A stretch of DNA of 61,644 nt from an uncultured Bacteroidales bacterium (GCA_946415345.1 CAMKRY010000002.1:1-61644); one strand, 5' to 3'; positions 43,672 through 53,680 are shown, counted from the stretch's first letter. Made by a program: numbers and translations. The notes: generated by a model from the letters alone, not told the origin.

Positions 43672-45282
43672 ATGAAAAAAATCTTCCCCATCCTCGCCGG
43701 TCTGGCGCTTCTGCTGACCGCCTGCGAAAACAAAGAAAACAAAGAACCTGTGGCCCCGGAGACCGATTTTTCCGATGTGGCCGTTCGCATTGAACCCATC
43801 ATCACGAAGGCCACGGAAACAAACTTCGAGAACGGCGACGCCATCGGTCTGACGATCAGCCGCGAGGCCGGCGTCTATGCCACCAACGAAAAGCTCGTCT
43901 TTGACGGTACCGCTTTCGCCGGCAGCCTGAAGTGGTATGCCGAGGGCGGTGACAAGGCGACCCTCGCCGCTTACTACCCGTATGCCGCCGAGGTCCCGAC
44001 CAGCTTCACCGTCGCGACCGACCAGTCCGCCGCCGGCGCCCTTGCCGCCTGCGACTTCCTCTCCGCCGTCAAGGCCGACGTCCTGCCGAGCGCCAACGCC
44101 ATCTCCATGGTCTTCAAGCACCAGCTCAGCCGCATCGTCATCACGGTGGTCAACAACTCCGGCGCCGCCATCGACGCCATCACGCTGAAGGGTCTCAACC
44201 CGAAGGCCACCATCGCCGCCGACCTCACCGCCACGGCCACGGAAGGCACGACCCCGGTCGACATCAAGACCGCCAAGTCCGGTGACAACTACTACGCCAT
44301 CGTCCCTCCCCAGACGGTCTCCATCAAAGCCGCCGTCGAATATCTCGGCCTGACCCGTGAGCAGCAGCTCACCGAGGCTGAACTTCTCGCCGGCAAGCAG
44401 TATTCCCTCACCATCGTCGTCAACGCCGCTGACATCAAGGTCATCCTCGCCGGCGAAATCGAGAACTGGACCGACGGTGGCGAAATCACCGGCCAGCCCG
44501 AGGACCCGGACAACAACGAGCACCTCGACGAAGGCTACATCACCTACGCCGGAGATAAGTACAATGTCGTCAAGATGGATGACGGCAAGTGGTGGATGGC
44601 CCAGAACCTCCGCTTCGTCCCCGCAGGCCTGACCCCGGCCAGCGAACTGACCGCCGTCACCGCCGGTATCTTCAACCCGCTGAAGGTTAATGACGGCCAG
44701 ACCGCCCTCGAATTCACCAACGACGCCGACATCATCGCCGCCAACGGTTACCTCTACCAGAGCGAAGTCGCCCTCGGCCTCAACGTCGGCGACCTTACCA
44801 CCGTCGCAGCCGCCGAGGCCCTCGAAGGTACCCAGGGCATTTGCCCGAAAGGCTGGCACGTCCCGACCATCGCCGACATCACCGGCCTCGTCGGAAAGGC
44901 CGTCAGCCCGATCACGACCAACACCGAGGCCCCTTATTACAACGGCAGCAACGGTTCCATCGCCCTGCTGAACGCCGACGGCTTCAACATCGAGGCTTAC
45001 GGTGCCATCACCATCCAGGACAACACCAAGACGACCGGTACCTTCATGGGCTTCATGTCCAGCTATAAGGATCACCTCACCTCCAGTATGATGATTGGTT
45101 CCACCTATGCCGGCGTCACCTACAACACCTCCAACGACGAGACTTCCGGCGTTAAGAACCTCCAGTTCTACGGCCTGATGCCGATGACCAACAAGGCCAC
45201 CGAGGCTGACTACACCTGCAATGGTACCAAGGTCAGCTACCGCATCGCCGGTCCCGTCCGCTGCGTCCGCGACGCTGAATAA
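43672..45282 (+). CDS. Fimbrillin family lipoprotein with FISUMP-type C-terminal domain
   Basis: Lipobox LLTACENK; AYYPYA, FKHQLSRIVITV; WWMAQNLRF, GICPKGWHVPTIADI, VRCVRDAE. Confidence 0.85.
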   Translation: MKKIFPILAGLALLLTACENKENKEPVAPETDFSDVAVRIEPIITKATETNFENGDAIGLTISREAGVYATNEKLVFDGTAFAGSLKWYAEGGDKATLAAYYPYAAEVPTSFTVATDQSAAGALAACDFLSAVKADVLPSANAISMVFKHQLSRIVITVVNNSGAAIDAITLKGLNPKATIAADLTATATEGTTPVDIKTAKSGDNYYAIVPPQTVSIKAAVEYLGLTREQQLTEAELLAGKQYSLTIVVNAADIKVILAGEIENWTDGGEITGQPEDPDNNEHLDEGYITYAGDKYNVVKMDDGKWWMAQNLRFVPAGLTPASELTAVTAGIFNPLKVNDGQTALEFTNDADIIAANGYLYQSEVALGLNVGDLTTVAAAEALEGTQGICPKGWHVPTIADITGLVGKAVSPITTNTEAPYYNGSNGSIALLNADGFNIEAYGAITIQDNTKTTGTFMGFMSSYKDHLTSSMMIGSTYAGVTYNTSNDETSGVKNLQFYGLMPMTNKATEADYTCNGTKVSYRIAGPVRCVRDAE

Positions 45283-45294
45283 TTTTCGGTCAAA

Positions 45295-45319
45295 GATGCC
45301 CGATCAGGTCGGGCATGAC
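45295..45319. repeat. 25-bp palindromic element, second copy
   Basis: GATGCCCGATCAGGTCGGGCATGAC. Confidence 0.95.
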
Positions 45320-45329
45320 GAATACTCGT

Positions 45330-45372
45330 GTGCCTTCTCTCCTTTAAAATAGGCAGAGAAGGCACGTTTTTC
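45330..45372 (+). terminator. Hairpin plus T-tract, likely terminator
   Basis: GTGCCTTCTCT...AGAGAAGGCAC followed by GTTTTTC. Confidence 0.7.
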
Positions 45373-45443
45373 TGGCATTTTCGTTCCTTCTCTCCTCATT
45401 TTTCGGGAGAGAAGGAGCACTTGTCCGGAGGTGCGGAGGAAGC

Positions 45444-45563
45444 ACCATTCAAAACCCGTGGCCACCCTCGGCCACGTAAGAGGGTGGGGAGGTTGCAAAG
45501 CAACCGACTGGGGCCCGAAAAAGCCGAGCGAAGCGAGCGCTTTGCAGGGCGGTTTTGAATGGT
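45444..45563. repeat. 120-bp MITE-like structured element
   Basis: 13-bp perfect terminal inverted repeats ACCATTCAAAACC/GGTTTTGAATGGT; internal hairpins CGTGGCC-accctc-GGCCACG and GGTTGC-aaa-GCAACC. Confidence 0.7.
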
Positions 45564-45589
45564 CTTCCGTAGCACAGGAGGACAACAAA

Positions 45590-47173
45590 CTAAAAGTTAT
45601 AGCCGAGGCGAAGGGTGGAGGTCCAGCGGTTCTTGCCCTTCAGGAGGGTGATCTCGAAGGCGTGGGTCCAGGAAGCGTCGAGCGTGAGAGAAAGGCCCTG
45701 GACGGACTTGAGACGATAGGTCAGGGCGCCGTTGAGGCCCATGCCGGAGGCGGTCAGGTATTCGTGGCGACGGACCCATTCGAAATTGAGCCGGTAAGGC
45801 TCGGAAGCGGGTTCTATGGCAGCGTCTCCTGCCTCCAGGCCGCGCTCATGGTCGTTGGCCCAGAAGTAGCGGGCGCCGAGGGCGAGGGTGAAACGCTGCG
45901 CGAAGCCGCCGAAGGGCAGGCCCGTCACGACGTTGGCGTTTAGTCGGCTCATCCAGATGTGCCAGCGGTCGGTGTAGGGATACTGCGGCGAGGCGTACTC
46001 GTCCCAGACAGTGCCGCTGTAGCCCAGTTTAACGGAGCGGAGGGCACAATAGAGGAACAGGAACTCATAGTCGGCGGAAAGATTGGTCTGGCGGCGGCGG
46101 TAGACGGTATTGTAGCCATAGACCTCGGGGAGCGTGATGCCGCCGTCGGTAACCTTATCCCATGCGGCCTCCTCCAGTCTCTGGCTGCGCCAATCGGCGT
46201 GGAGGCTTAAACGACCGAAATTGTAAAGAAGGTAAAAAAGTAACGGATCATGCTGCAAGGATAGATTTGCTGCCAGGCGATGGCCCGGGAAGCGGTACCA
46301 ATCGTAACCTCTCTCTCCTACCAGACCCTCGGTCCGGAGATATTCCGCATCTACATAAAACACATAAAACAGCCCTGATCCTTCATACTGATATTGCAAG
46401 GCCGTTCCATAAGAAAACTCCTTTACCGGCAAACGGCTCACGCCGGCCTCGGCGAGATGGATACCGGAGCCATCCCAGGCCTGATAGGTGCCGTACCGCA
46501 TGCCCTTGTCGAAGAAAGCATAATAGGTATCGGCCGTCGCCGCGCCGACCTGCTCGGCTTCAACAGACTCGGAGGTCTTGCGAAAAACCAGAGAAAGTCC
46601 CAGTTCGGAACCTTTGGAAAACTGATAAAGAACAGATGGAACCACACTGAAATCCAGTGCATAATTCGTATGACGGATATCTTTCCGTTTGGCGTAATTC
46701 TGGGACGAAAAGGCGACACGACCACCGATTCGCCAGGCATCATTCAGCGAATGGGCTATACCGCCGTTGAAACGGTAGGTCTGCAGCGTCTTGTCGCCGG
46801 GCGTAAACTCCATCACATCGATGGGGTAATACCCAGGATTGATGAACATCGACATCATCATGTCCTTACCGTTCATCTCCTCAAACGAGAAACTACCGGT
46901 CATGTAAGTATTTTCGTAGTGTCTGCGTGTCCTAGCCTCTGCCCCAACCCGCCAAATGTCGGAAGAAGAGTGACCGGGACGGAAGCCTCCCTTTTCAAAA
47001 CCGCTATACAGCGAGGCTGAGGATCTGTTGACCAAGAATTCTCCGCAGACATTTCGGCCTTCGGCAAAAGCATCCCTCATCGGTATGCCTACTTCCTCTC
47101 TCAATTGGGCGCGAAGCGGCCCGAAGGCGCTACTCACCAGCGCCAGTATGCAAAGAAGCCGTTTCGCGTTCAT
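45590..47173 (-). CDS. Outer membrane beta-barrel-like protein (DUF6850-like)
   Basis: 527 aa, signal peptide, alternating beta strands, C-terminal STLRLGYNF; family name from genomic context. Confidence 0.6.
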   Translation of the reverse strand: MNAKRLLCILALVSSAFGPLRAQLREEVGIPMRDAFAEGRNVCGEFLVNRSSASLYSGFEKGGFRPGHSSSDIWRVGAEARTRRHYENTYMTGSFSFEEMNGKDMMMSMFINPGYYPIDVMEFTPGDKTLQTYRFNGGIAHSLNDAWRIGGRVAFSSQNYAKRKDIRHTNYALDFSVVPSVLYQFSKGSELGLSLVFRKTSESVEAEQVGAATADTYYAFFDKGMRYGTYQAWDGSGIHLAEAGVSRLPVKEFSYGTALQYQYEGSGLFYVFYVDAEYLRTEGLVGERGYDWYRFPGHRLAANLSLQHDPLLFYLLYNFGRLSLHADWRSQRLEEAAWDKVTDGGITLPEVYGYNTVYRRRQTNLSADYEFLFLYCALRSVKLGYSGTVWDEYASPQYPYTDRWHIWMSRLNANVVTGLPFGGFAQRFTLALGARYFWANDHERGLEAGDAAIEPASEPYRLNFEWVRRHEYLTASGMGLNGALTYRLKSVQGLSLTLDASWTHAFEITLLKGKNRWTSTLRLGYNF

Positions 47174-48347
47174 AGAAATCGTTGCTTGAATTGTTGGTAT
47201 CCTGGAGGATCGTGAAGCCCGCGGCGGCGCTCGCCTCCTCGTCGACCGTGCGCATCAGCGAGCGGCCCTTGAAGGTTTCGGACTGGCTCACGTAGCCGGC
47301 GTCGACCGCCGGGGGCAGGCGCTTGGCGTTGCCGCTGCTGCTGCCGTTGAAGACCTCCACCCCGTCGATAATCCAGTCCCACGGCACCTTGACGACGACA
47401 TCCGCGGCAGCACCCGGGGTCGCCTGGATGACGTCCGGCCGGGCGAGGAATTCCTGGATGGAAGTGCCCTGGACCCGGAAAATCACGAAGGCCGGAGAGG
47501 AGATGGACACGACGTTGGCGTTGGACTGGCCGGTCTTGACCGCGACCTCGAGGATGTGGTCCTGGCGGACCTGGTCGCCGGGGGCGGGATGGTAGATCGG
47601 GTTCGGGAAGTAGGTCGGGTTGTAGCAGACGAAGCAGTCGGGGCGGTTGAGATTGACCGACAGGGGGTATTCGGCGGTGTGGTCGATGGCGCCGCGAAGG
47701 GCGATGAGGGCATCCTCGCCGGGGGCCAGCGGATAGGTCTTGCCGTCGCCGGGGAAGTTCCACACCACACTCACCACGGGCGCGAAGTCCGGCAGGGAGC
47801 CGTCCGGCTGCAGCCAGTGGTTCACGCCGTTGGAATTGTAGGGATGGAGGCTGCCGAAGCAGAGGGAGTCGAGATAGACCGTCTGGTTGTCGTTGTTGTG
47901 GAGCAGCACGTACTGGTCGCTCTGCCAGGTGCCTTCCTGGGGGGCCTTGCTGCAGCCGCCGACATAGAGTTCCTTCACCACGAGGGTGCCGGCGAGGGAA
48001 TACTCCAGCGCGAGCTGGACGGTCACGGGCTCACCCGCAACGACCACCTTGTCCTGGCTGCCGTTATAGATGTCGCGGCCCTGGCGGTCGCTCATCAGAA
48101 TGCGGTAAACGCCCTTCGGCAGGAGGACGGTCACGGCGCCGCGGCTGTCGGTTTCGGCCTGCCAGGCAGATCCGGTGGCGATATCGGCAAAGCGTACAAG
48201 GGCGCCCTCCCGGACGGCATCGGCATGGCCGGCGGGATAGACGGCATGGACCGTGACGCTCACGAGCGCATCCTGGTAGGGATCGCTGAAGTGGCTGCAG
48301 GCGGTGAGCCCGAGGGCCAGCAGGATTATGAGAACAAAGCGTTTCAT
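47130..48347 (-). CDS. DUF4876-like lipoprotein
   Basis: Lipobox LTACSHFSDPY; VVKELYVGGCSKAPQEGTWQSDQYVLLHNNDNQTVYLDSLCFG. Confidence 0.75.
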   Translation of the reverse strand: MKRFVLIILLALGLTACSHFSDPYQDALVSVTVHAVYPAGHADAVREGALVRFADIATGSAWQAETDSRGAVTVLLPKGVYRILMSDRQGRDIYNGSQDKVVVAGEPVTVQLALEYSLAGTLVVKELYVGGCSKAPQEGTWQSDQYVLLHNNDNQTVYLDSLCFGSLHPYNSNGVNHWLQPDGSLPDFAPVVSVVWNFPGDGKTYPLAPGEDALIALRGAIDHTAEYPLSVNLNRPDCFVCYNPTYFPNPIYHPAPGDQVRQDHILEVAVKTGQSNANVVSISSPAFVIFRVQGTSIQEFLARPDVIQATPGAAADVVVKVPWDWIIDGVEVFNGSSSGNAKRLPPAVDAGYVSQSETFKGRSLMRTVDEEASAAAGFTILQDTNNSSNDFYERETASLHTGAGE

Positions 48348-51139
48348 AGCTTGATGCGGCAGGTCAGACCATAATAGAAGGCCGGGGTGAAGATGGCGCT
48401 CACGCCGGTCGCCCAGTTCTTGCGGTAGGGCCGGGCGGCGGTGAAGTTGTTGGCGAAGAAGGAGAGGGACACGGCCTTGCCGATTTCCTTGGTGAGGCTG
48501 AGGTTGGCGCTCAGGTAGGGGTCGTAGCCCTCGGCGGCGAAGGTGTAGCGGTTGCCGGAGCGGAGGATCAGGCGCTGGAAGTCGGGGTTGGCGGCTTCGG
48601 CCTCGGTCCAGGGATGGCGGTTGCCGTCGAGGTCCAGCCAGGCGACCGGGGCCACGGCCGTGTAGGCGTCGCCGTCATAGATGTCCCCGCCGGTCGGGGC
48701 CAGGGTCTGCTCGGAGACGGTGTAGGCGGCGTTGGAGAGGTTCTGGGCATTGCGCAGGAGGGTCGCCTCGATGCGGCAGGTGACAATCAGGCGCGCCGAC
48801 GGGATGTGGGTGATGGCGGTCAGGTTGGCGTCGAGCCAGTCCGTCTTGCGGCCCTGGACGAGAGCATGGGGACCGGCGTAGATGCCGACGTAGGGATAGG
48901 AGCGGTTCGCCAGCGAAGGATGGGACCAGCCGGCCTGGTAGTACGCGGATTCCTGCTCATTGAGGTAGCGGGAATGGGTGTAGGAGGCGTCGAGACGCAG
49001 GCGGGTGCGGACCGGGCGGATCTCCGGGGCATCCACGGTCAGTTCCAGGCCCGTTCGGGTCACCGTCGCGCCGCCGCGCTGGGTGCGGGTGTTGATGAAG
49101 CTGCGGTCCATGACGGTCAGCTCCATGGGGACGTAATAGCCGTCGTCGCCGCGGAGGTAGACCTCACCGGTCTGGCTGTCGACCCGCATCTGAGGGTCCG
49201 CCGCAGGGGTGAAACCGTCCGGCAGGCGGCTCTGGCGGTAGGTGAACGGGACGTAGCTGTCGGCGTATTCGTAAGGGTTGCGGGTGAGGTTCCGGAAAGC
49301 GGCCAGGGAGACGCTCCAGCCGCCCTTTTCGAAGTCGATGCCGAACTCGGCGTTGCTGTTGGACTGCCACTGCAGGTCAGGATTCGTCGCCAGCGTGTAG
49401 GGCAGCGTATAATAGACGTAGCGGCTCTCGGCTCCATAGCTGACGCCGAAGGAGCGGATGTCGCGGTACTCCTGCTTCGGGTAGAGGATATAGAAGGACG
49501 GGAGTTTGCGGGTGATGCCCCAGCCGGCGCGGAAGGAAAGGGCATCGCCGAGGTGCAGGCGGGCATTCAGGCGGGGCGACAGGGTCCGCAACTTGTCATA
49601 CTGCGCGTCACGGATATAGACGCCCTCGCCGCGGAGACCGAGGCTGAGGTCCAGCTTCGTCTTCGGACTCAGCGGGACGGTGAGGTTGTCCTCGGCATAG
49701 GCCGAGAAGGTGTGCATGTAGGGATAGTCCGTGTAGGGGCGCGGACGGTAGCCGCTGGCCGCCAGGGACGGATCCTCATAGTATTCGCCCTCGCCGACAT
49801 TGCCGTCCGCCTTCCACTGCAGACCGGCCTTGAGGGAGGACTTCACAGGGCCGAAATGGTGCAGCCAGTCGTATTTGAACGAGGCGGCGGCATCCAGCTC
49901 GCGGGAGTCGGTGATGCGGTCGGCATAGAAGGTCGTCGGCAGGGCGGTCGCGGGGAAATAACCCTGCTGCTCCGCATGGACGGCCGGCTGGGAGGAGGCG
50001 TAGGAGTTGTAGATGTGCTCGCGGGACTTCTGGTCGTGGTAGTAGAGCGAGGCCTCCAGGCTGAGGTTCGTGACCCAGCTGCGGTTGAGAAGGAGCGTCG
50101 CCTTGACGTGCGGGGTCAGGAGGTTGTCGCGGGCCTTCGTCCGCTCGTCGGAGAAGGCGTCAGGGTCGTTTTTCGCGTCCATGCCACCGACGTTGCCGGT
50201 CAGACCCGCCTCGAGGCGGAGTTTCTGCCGGAAAGTGACGCTGTATTCGGCGGTGAAGCCGCGGCGGGTATAGGAAGTGTAGGGCGAGGAAAGCTTCTGC
50301 GTCGCGCGGGTCCACTGGCCGCTGAGGTTCAGCACGCCCTTCCCGAGTTCGACGCCCTTGGAGATGCCGGCGTCATAAGTCCGCGGATTGACGGAAAAAC
50401 TGATGTTGAGCGGCGTGCGGCCCTTTTTCGTGATGATGCGGACCATGCCGGAGCCGAGGTCGCCATACTCCGCCGACGGGACGCCGGTCAGCACCTCCAC
50501 CGACTCGATGTTCTCCACCTGCAGCGCGCGGGTGTCGACCCCCTGCATACCGGCGAAGCTCGCGTTGTCGCCCATGCGGACGCCGTTGACCTCGACCGCC
50601 GTGGAGAAGGCGGCATTGCCCGCGGACTGCCCGCCGCCGCGCAGGGAAAGCTCCGTCTGCGCCGTCAGGTCCGGATTGACCGTCTTGCCGCCGGGCATCA
50701 GCGCGGCGACATTGCCGACGCCGGACATCTGAAGATGGTCCAGCGCCGCCCGGCCGAGGGTGCGGGTCGTGTTGATGTTGTCCTTGGAGCGCTCGGCCGT
50801 GACCACGACTTCTTCGAGGGCCAGGGAGCTCACGCGCAGCCGGATGTCCTTGACGATGCCGGCCGTCCCGACGGTGAGCTTTTCCCGAACGGTCTCATAG
50901 CCGATCATGCTCACTTCGAAGGTGTACTCCCCTTTCGCGACGTTCCGGAGGGCATACCGCCCGTCCTCGTCGCTGACGGACCAGACATAGTTCCCGTCCA
51001 GCGTCACCACCACGCCCGGCAGGGCCTCTCCCGTCTCGGCATCCGTGATGCGGCCGGAAATGTCGATACCGGCCCATCCTGTCACTTCCGACAGGAGGGC
51101 CAGTATCAATAACATCAACAATAAACTGGTTTTTTTCAC
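48344..51139 (-). CDS. TonB-dependent receptor with carboxypeptidase-regulatory-like N-terminus
   Basis: DISGRITDAETGEALPGVVVTLDGNYVWSVSDEDGRYAL; plug VLTGVPSAEYGDLGSGMVRIITKKGR; ATGA overlap with downstream gene. Confidence 0.9.
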   Translation of the reverse strand: MKKTSLLLMLLILALLSEVTGWAGIDISGRITDAETGEALPGVVVTLDGNYVWSVSDEDGRYALRNVAKGEYTFEVSMIGYETVREKLTVGTAGIVKDIRLRVSSLALEEVVVTAERSKDNINTTRTLGRAALDHLQMSGVGNVAALMPGGKTVNPDLTAQTELSLRGGGQSAGNAAFSTAVEVNGVRMGDNASFAGMQGVDTRALQVENIESVEVLTGVPSAEYGDLGSGMVRIITKKGRTPLNISFSVNPRTYDAGISKGVELGKGVLNLSGQWTRATQKLSSPYTSYTRRGFTAEYSVTFRQKLRLEAGLTGNVGGMDAKNDPDAFSDERTKARDNLLTPHVKATLLLNRSWVTNLSLEASLYYHDQKSREHIYNSYASSQPAVHAEQQGYFPATALPTTFYADRITDSRELDAAASFKYDWLHHFGPVKSSLKAGLQWKADGNVGEGEYYEDPSLAASGYRPRPYTDYPYMHTFSAYAEDNLTVPLSPKTKLDLSLGLRGEGVYIRDAQYDKLRTLSPRLNARLHLGDALSFRAGWGITRKLPSFYILYPKQEYRDIRSFGVSYGAESRYVYYTLPYTLATNPDLQWQSNSNAEFGIDFEKGGWSVSLAAFRNLTRNPYEYADSYVPFTYRQSRLPDGFTPAADPQMRVDSQTGEVYLRGDDGYYVPMELTVMDRSFINTRTQRGGATVTRTGLELTVDAPEIRPVRTRLRLDASYTHSRYLNEQESAYYQAGWSHPSLANRSYPYVGIYAGPHALVQGRKTDWLDANLTAITHIPSARLIVTCRIEATLLRNAQNLSNAAYTVSEQTLAPTGGDIYDGDAYTAVAPVAWLDLDGNRHPWTEAEAANPDFQRLILRSGNRYTFAAEGYDPYLSANLSLTKEIGKAVSLSFFANNFTAARPYRKNWATGVSAIFTPAFYYGLTCRIKL

Positions 51140-51193
51140 TGTTGCAAAGATACGGGATCAGCCGCAACAGCGCAATCCCCAATTATTGGTATT

Positions 51194-52273
51194 CTACAGC
51201 GTTGCGAGGAAGGCCTGCATCTGCGGAACCTTGGCCAGGGCGGCCTTGAAGAGGGCGACCTGGTTGCGGGTGCGGACGAGGTTGTGCTCGGGATACTTGA
51301 TCTTATAGTAGGTATCGCCGTTGATGTAGTCCGCGAAGAAGCGCACGGCCTGCATGTACGGGAAGAGGCAGGCAGCATAGGGCAGCATTTCGCGCTCGAG
51401 CGGGGTCAGGAAGACCTTGGCGGAGCTGATGTAGCCCTCGGCGAACGCCTCGAAGATGTCCATCTTAAAGTCCACCTTCTCCACGGCCGGGTCATCCTCA
51501 GCGACGGTGTTGGCGGCCGTCCGGAGGAAGTCGCCGAAGTCGGAGAAGACGAAGGAAGGCATCACGGTGTCGAGGTCGATGACACAGAGGACGTTGCCCT
51601 TGTCGTCGAACATCATGTTGTTGACCTTGGTGTCGCAGTGGCAGATGCGTTTGGGGAGCTTGCCCTCACGGTGGAGGCGCTCGGCCTTGCACATCTCTTC
51701 CTCATACGGCTGCAGCGTGGCGAGGATTTCCTGCACCTCAGGCTCTTTCATGCGGCCGGCCTTGTCGGCGGCGACAGCCTCGCGGAGCTGGCGGGCGCGG
51801 AGTTCCATGTTGTGGAAATCCGGAATCGTCTCACCGAGCTTGTCCGGGATGTCGGCCAGCATGGCCTCGAAACGGCCGAAAGCCTCGCCGGCGAAGCGGG
51901 AGTACTTCGGATCCACCGTCTCGTAGGTGAAGGCGTCCGGGATGAACACGCCGACGCGCCAGTACTTGTCCTCCACGACGCAGTAGGTCTTGTCGCTGTC
52001 CACGAGCGGGACGAAGCTGAGGACCTTGCGGTCGATGTCCGTCTCGCCGGCGGCTTCGAGTTTCTTGCGGATATGGCGCGTGACGGCGACGATGTTGTTC
52101 TGCAGAAGATCTACATCCTGGAAAATGGCGTTGTTGACGCGCTGCAGGACGTAATCCTTGGGACCGTCGGTCTTGATCTTATAGGTATCGTTGATGAGGC
52201 CGTTTCCGAGCGGCTTGATGTCCAGCACCTTGCCCTCAATGGCAAAGCGGGCGGCAATGTCCTTGAGTTCCAT
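51194..52273 (-). CDS. Phosphotransferase of the APH/NahK type (N-acetylhexosamine 1-kinase-like)
   Basis: GNGLINDTYKI, YVLQRVNNAIFQDV, ICHCDTKVNNMMFDDKGNVLCVIDLDTVMPSFVFSDFGDFLRTAAN. Confidence 0.85.
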   Translation of the reverse strand: MELKDIAARFAIEGKVLDIKPLGNGLINDTYKIKTDGPKDYVLQRVNNAIFQDVDLLQNNIVAVTRHIRKKLEAAGETDIDRKVLSFVPLVDSDKTYCVVEDKYWRVGVFIPDAFTYETVDPKYSRFAGEAFGRFEAMLADIPDKLGETIPDFHNMELRARQLREAVAADKAGRMKEPEVQEILATLQPYEEEMCKAERLHREGKLPKRICHCDTKVNNMMFDDKGNVLCVIDLDTVMPSFVFSDFGDFLRTAANTVAEDDPAVEKVDFKMDIFEAFAEGYISSAKVFLTPLEREMLPYAACLFPYMQAVRFFADYINGDTYYKIKYPEHNLVRTRNQVALFKAALAKVPQMQAFLATL

Positions 52274-52276
52274 GGC

Positions 52277-53680
52277 TTACTCGGCAAAGGCGTACTTGAA
52301 TCCGTTGACCTTGTTCCAGTCGCCGCGGGTGAAGTCCGGAATGGCGACGGGCATGTTACCGTTCTCAAGGGAGATGCGGGAGAGTTCGCCGAGGCAGCAC
52401 CATTCCGCGAGGTCGTAGACGTCCATATCGAGCGGCAGGCCGTTCTGGAGGCAGTAGATGAGGCGGTAGTCCATGATGAAGTCCATGCCGCCGTGGCCGC
52501 CAACCTGCTTCGCGAGAGTCTCGAGCTCGGGGGTCAGGATGTCGCTGCGGTGACCGGCCATGAGGGCGTCGAGTTCGCCGCCCATATAGACGACTTCGCC
52601 CTGGAGGTCATCATAGGCCACTTTCTGGGCGCCTTCGCTGCGGAGGCAGATCTGGCCGACCGGGTACTTGCCGGCATAACCGTCAGTACCGACGAGCTGA
52701 TACATGCGGCTGTAGGGGCGCGGGGTCATGACGTCATGCTCGATAAGCATCGTCTTGCCGTTCTCGGTGCGGATGAGGGTGCAGGTCTGGTCGGCGTTCT
52801 GGAAGTCGGTGCATTCCTCGCCGGTCTGGGCCTTGACGTGTTTCGGGCCGTTGAAGGTGCCGGTATCCATCGAGACGAGGGTCTTCATGCGGTCGCCGCG
52901 GTGGATGTTGAGGGCCTGGCAGATGGGGCCGATGCCGTGGGTCGGGTAGACGTCGCCGCGGTTCTTGTGGTTGAAATCGAGTCTCCAGTTGTTCCAGTAG
53001 CCGTTCCAGTAGGGATCGAGGTTGTGCTGGTAGGCGCCTTCCGCATGGATAATCTCGCCAAACATCCCTTCCTGGGCCATCTTGAGGGCGGTCATCTCGA
53101 AGAAGTCGTAGACGCAGTTCTCGAGCATCATGCAGTGCTTGCGGGTCCGCTCGGAGGTATCGATCAGGCTCCAAATTTCGTCGAGGGTCGTGGCGGCCGG
53201 GACCTCGATGGCGACGTGCTTGTTATGCTCCATCGCATAGAGGGCGATCGGCGTGTGGTTGATCCAGTCGGTGCAGATGTAGATGAGGTCGATATCTTCA
53301 CGCTCGCAGACCTCCTTCCAACCTTCGGCGCCGGAGTAGCTGTCGGCGGCGGGGAGGTTGTAATAGGCGAGGATCTGCTGGCTGCGTTCGACGCGGTCGG
53401 GCTCGACATCGCAGAGGGCCTTGATCTCGACGCCGGGGATATGGCAGTAGCGCGGGACGGCGCCGGTGCCGCGGTCACCGAGACCGATGAAGCCGATGCG
53501 GACGACCTCGATCGGGTCCGCGGTCATACCCAGGGCACTTTCCTGGCCGGCAGGACGCTCCGGAACGGCGACTTCGATGGCGCCTTCCTTGTTGCAGCAT
53601 TTTTCATTGGACTTGCAGGACACTGCCGTACCCACCAGGAGGGCAGCGGAAGCAAGAAGAAGGAGAATAGTACGTTTCAT
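52277..53680 (-). CDS. Gfo/Idh/MocA-type oxidoreductase, GH109-like (alpha-N-acetylgalactosaminidase)
   Basis: VRIGFIGLGDRGTGAVPRYCHIPGVEIKALCDV; IYICTDWINHTPIALYAMEHNKHVAIEVPAATTLDE; EGAYQHNLDPYWNGYWNNWRL. Confidence 0.8.
   Translation of the reverse strand: MKRTILLLLASAALLVGTAVSCKSNEKCCNKEGAIEVAVPERPAGQESALGMTADPIEVVRIGFIGLGDRGTGAVPRYCHIPGVEIKALCDVEPDRVERSQQILAYYNLPAADSYSGAEGWKEVCEREDIDLIYICTDWINHTPIALYAMEHNKHVAIEVPAATTLDEIWSLIDTSERTRKHCMMLENCVYDFFEMTALKMAQEGMFGEIIHAEGAYQHNLDPYWNGYWNNWRLDFNHKNRGDVYPTHGIGPICQALNIHRGDRMKTLVSMDTGTFNGPKHVKAQTGEECTDFQNADQTCTLIRTENGKTMLIEHDVMTPRPYSRMYQLVGTDGYAGKYPVGQICLRSEGAQKVAYDDLQGEVVYMGGELDALMAGHRSDILTPELETLAKQVGGHGGMDFIMDYRLIYCLQNGLPLDMDVYDLAEWCCLGELSRISLENGNMPVAIPDFTRGDWNKVNGFKYAFAE

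Noticed and set aside
48614-51112. 832-aa plus-strand ORF
   Set aside because: Antisense to the TonB-dependent receptor; Val/Gly/Ala/Arg-biased composition typical of shadow ORFs.
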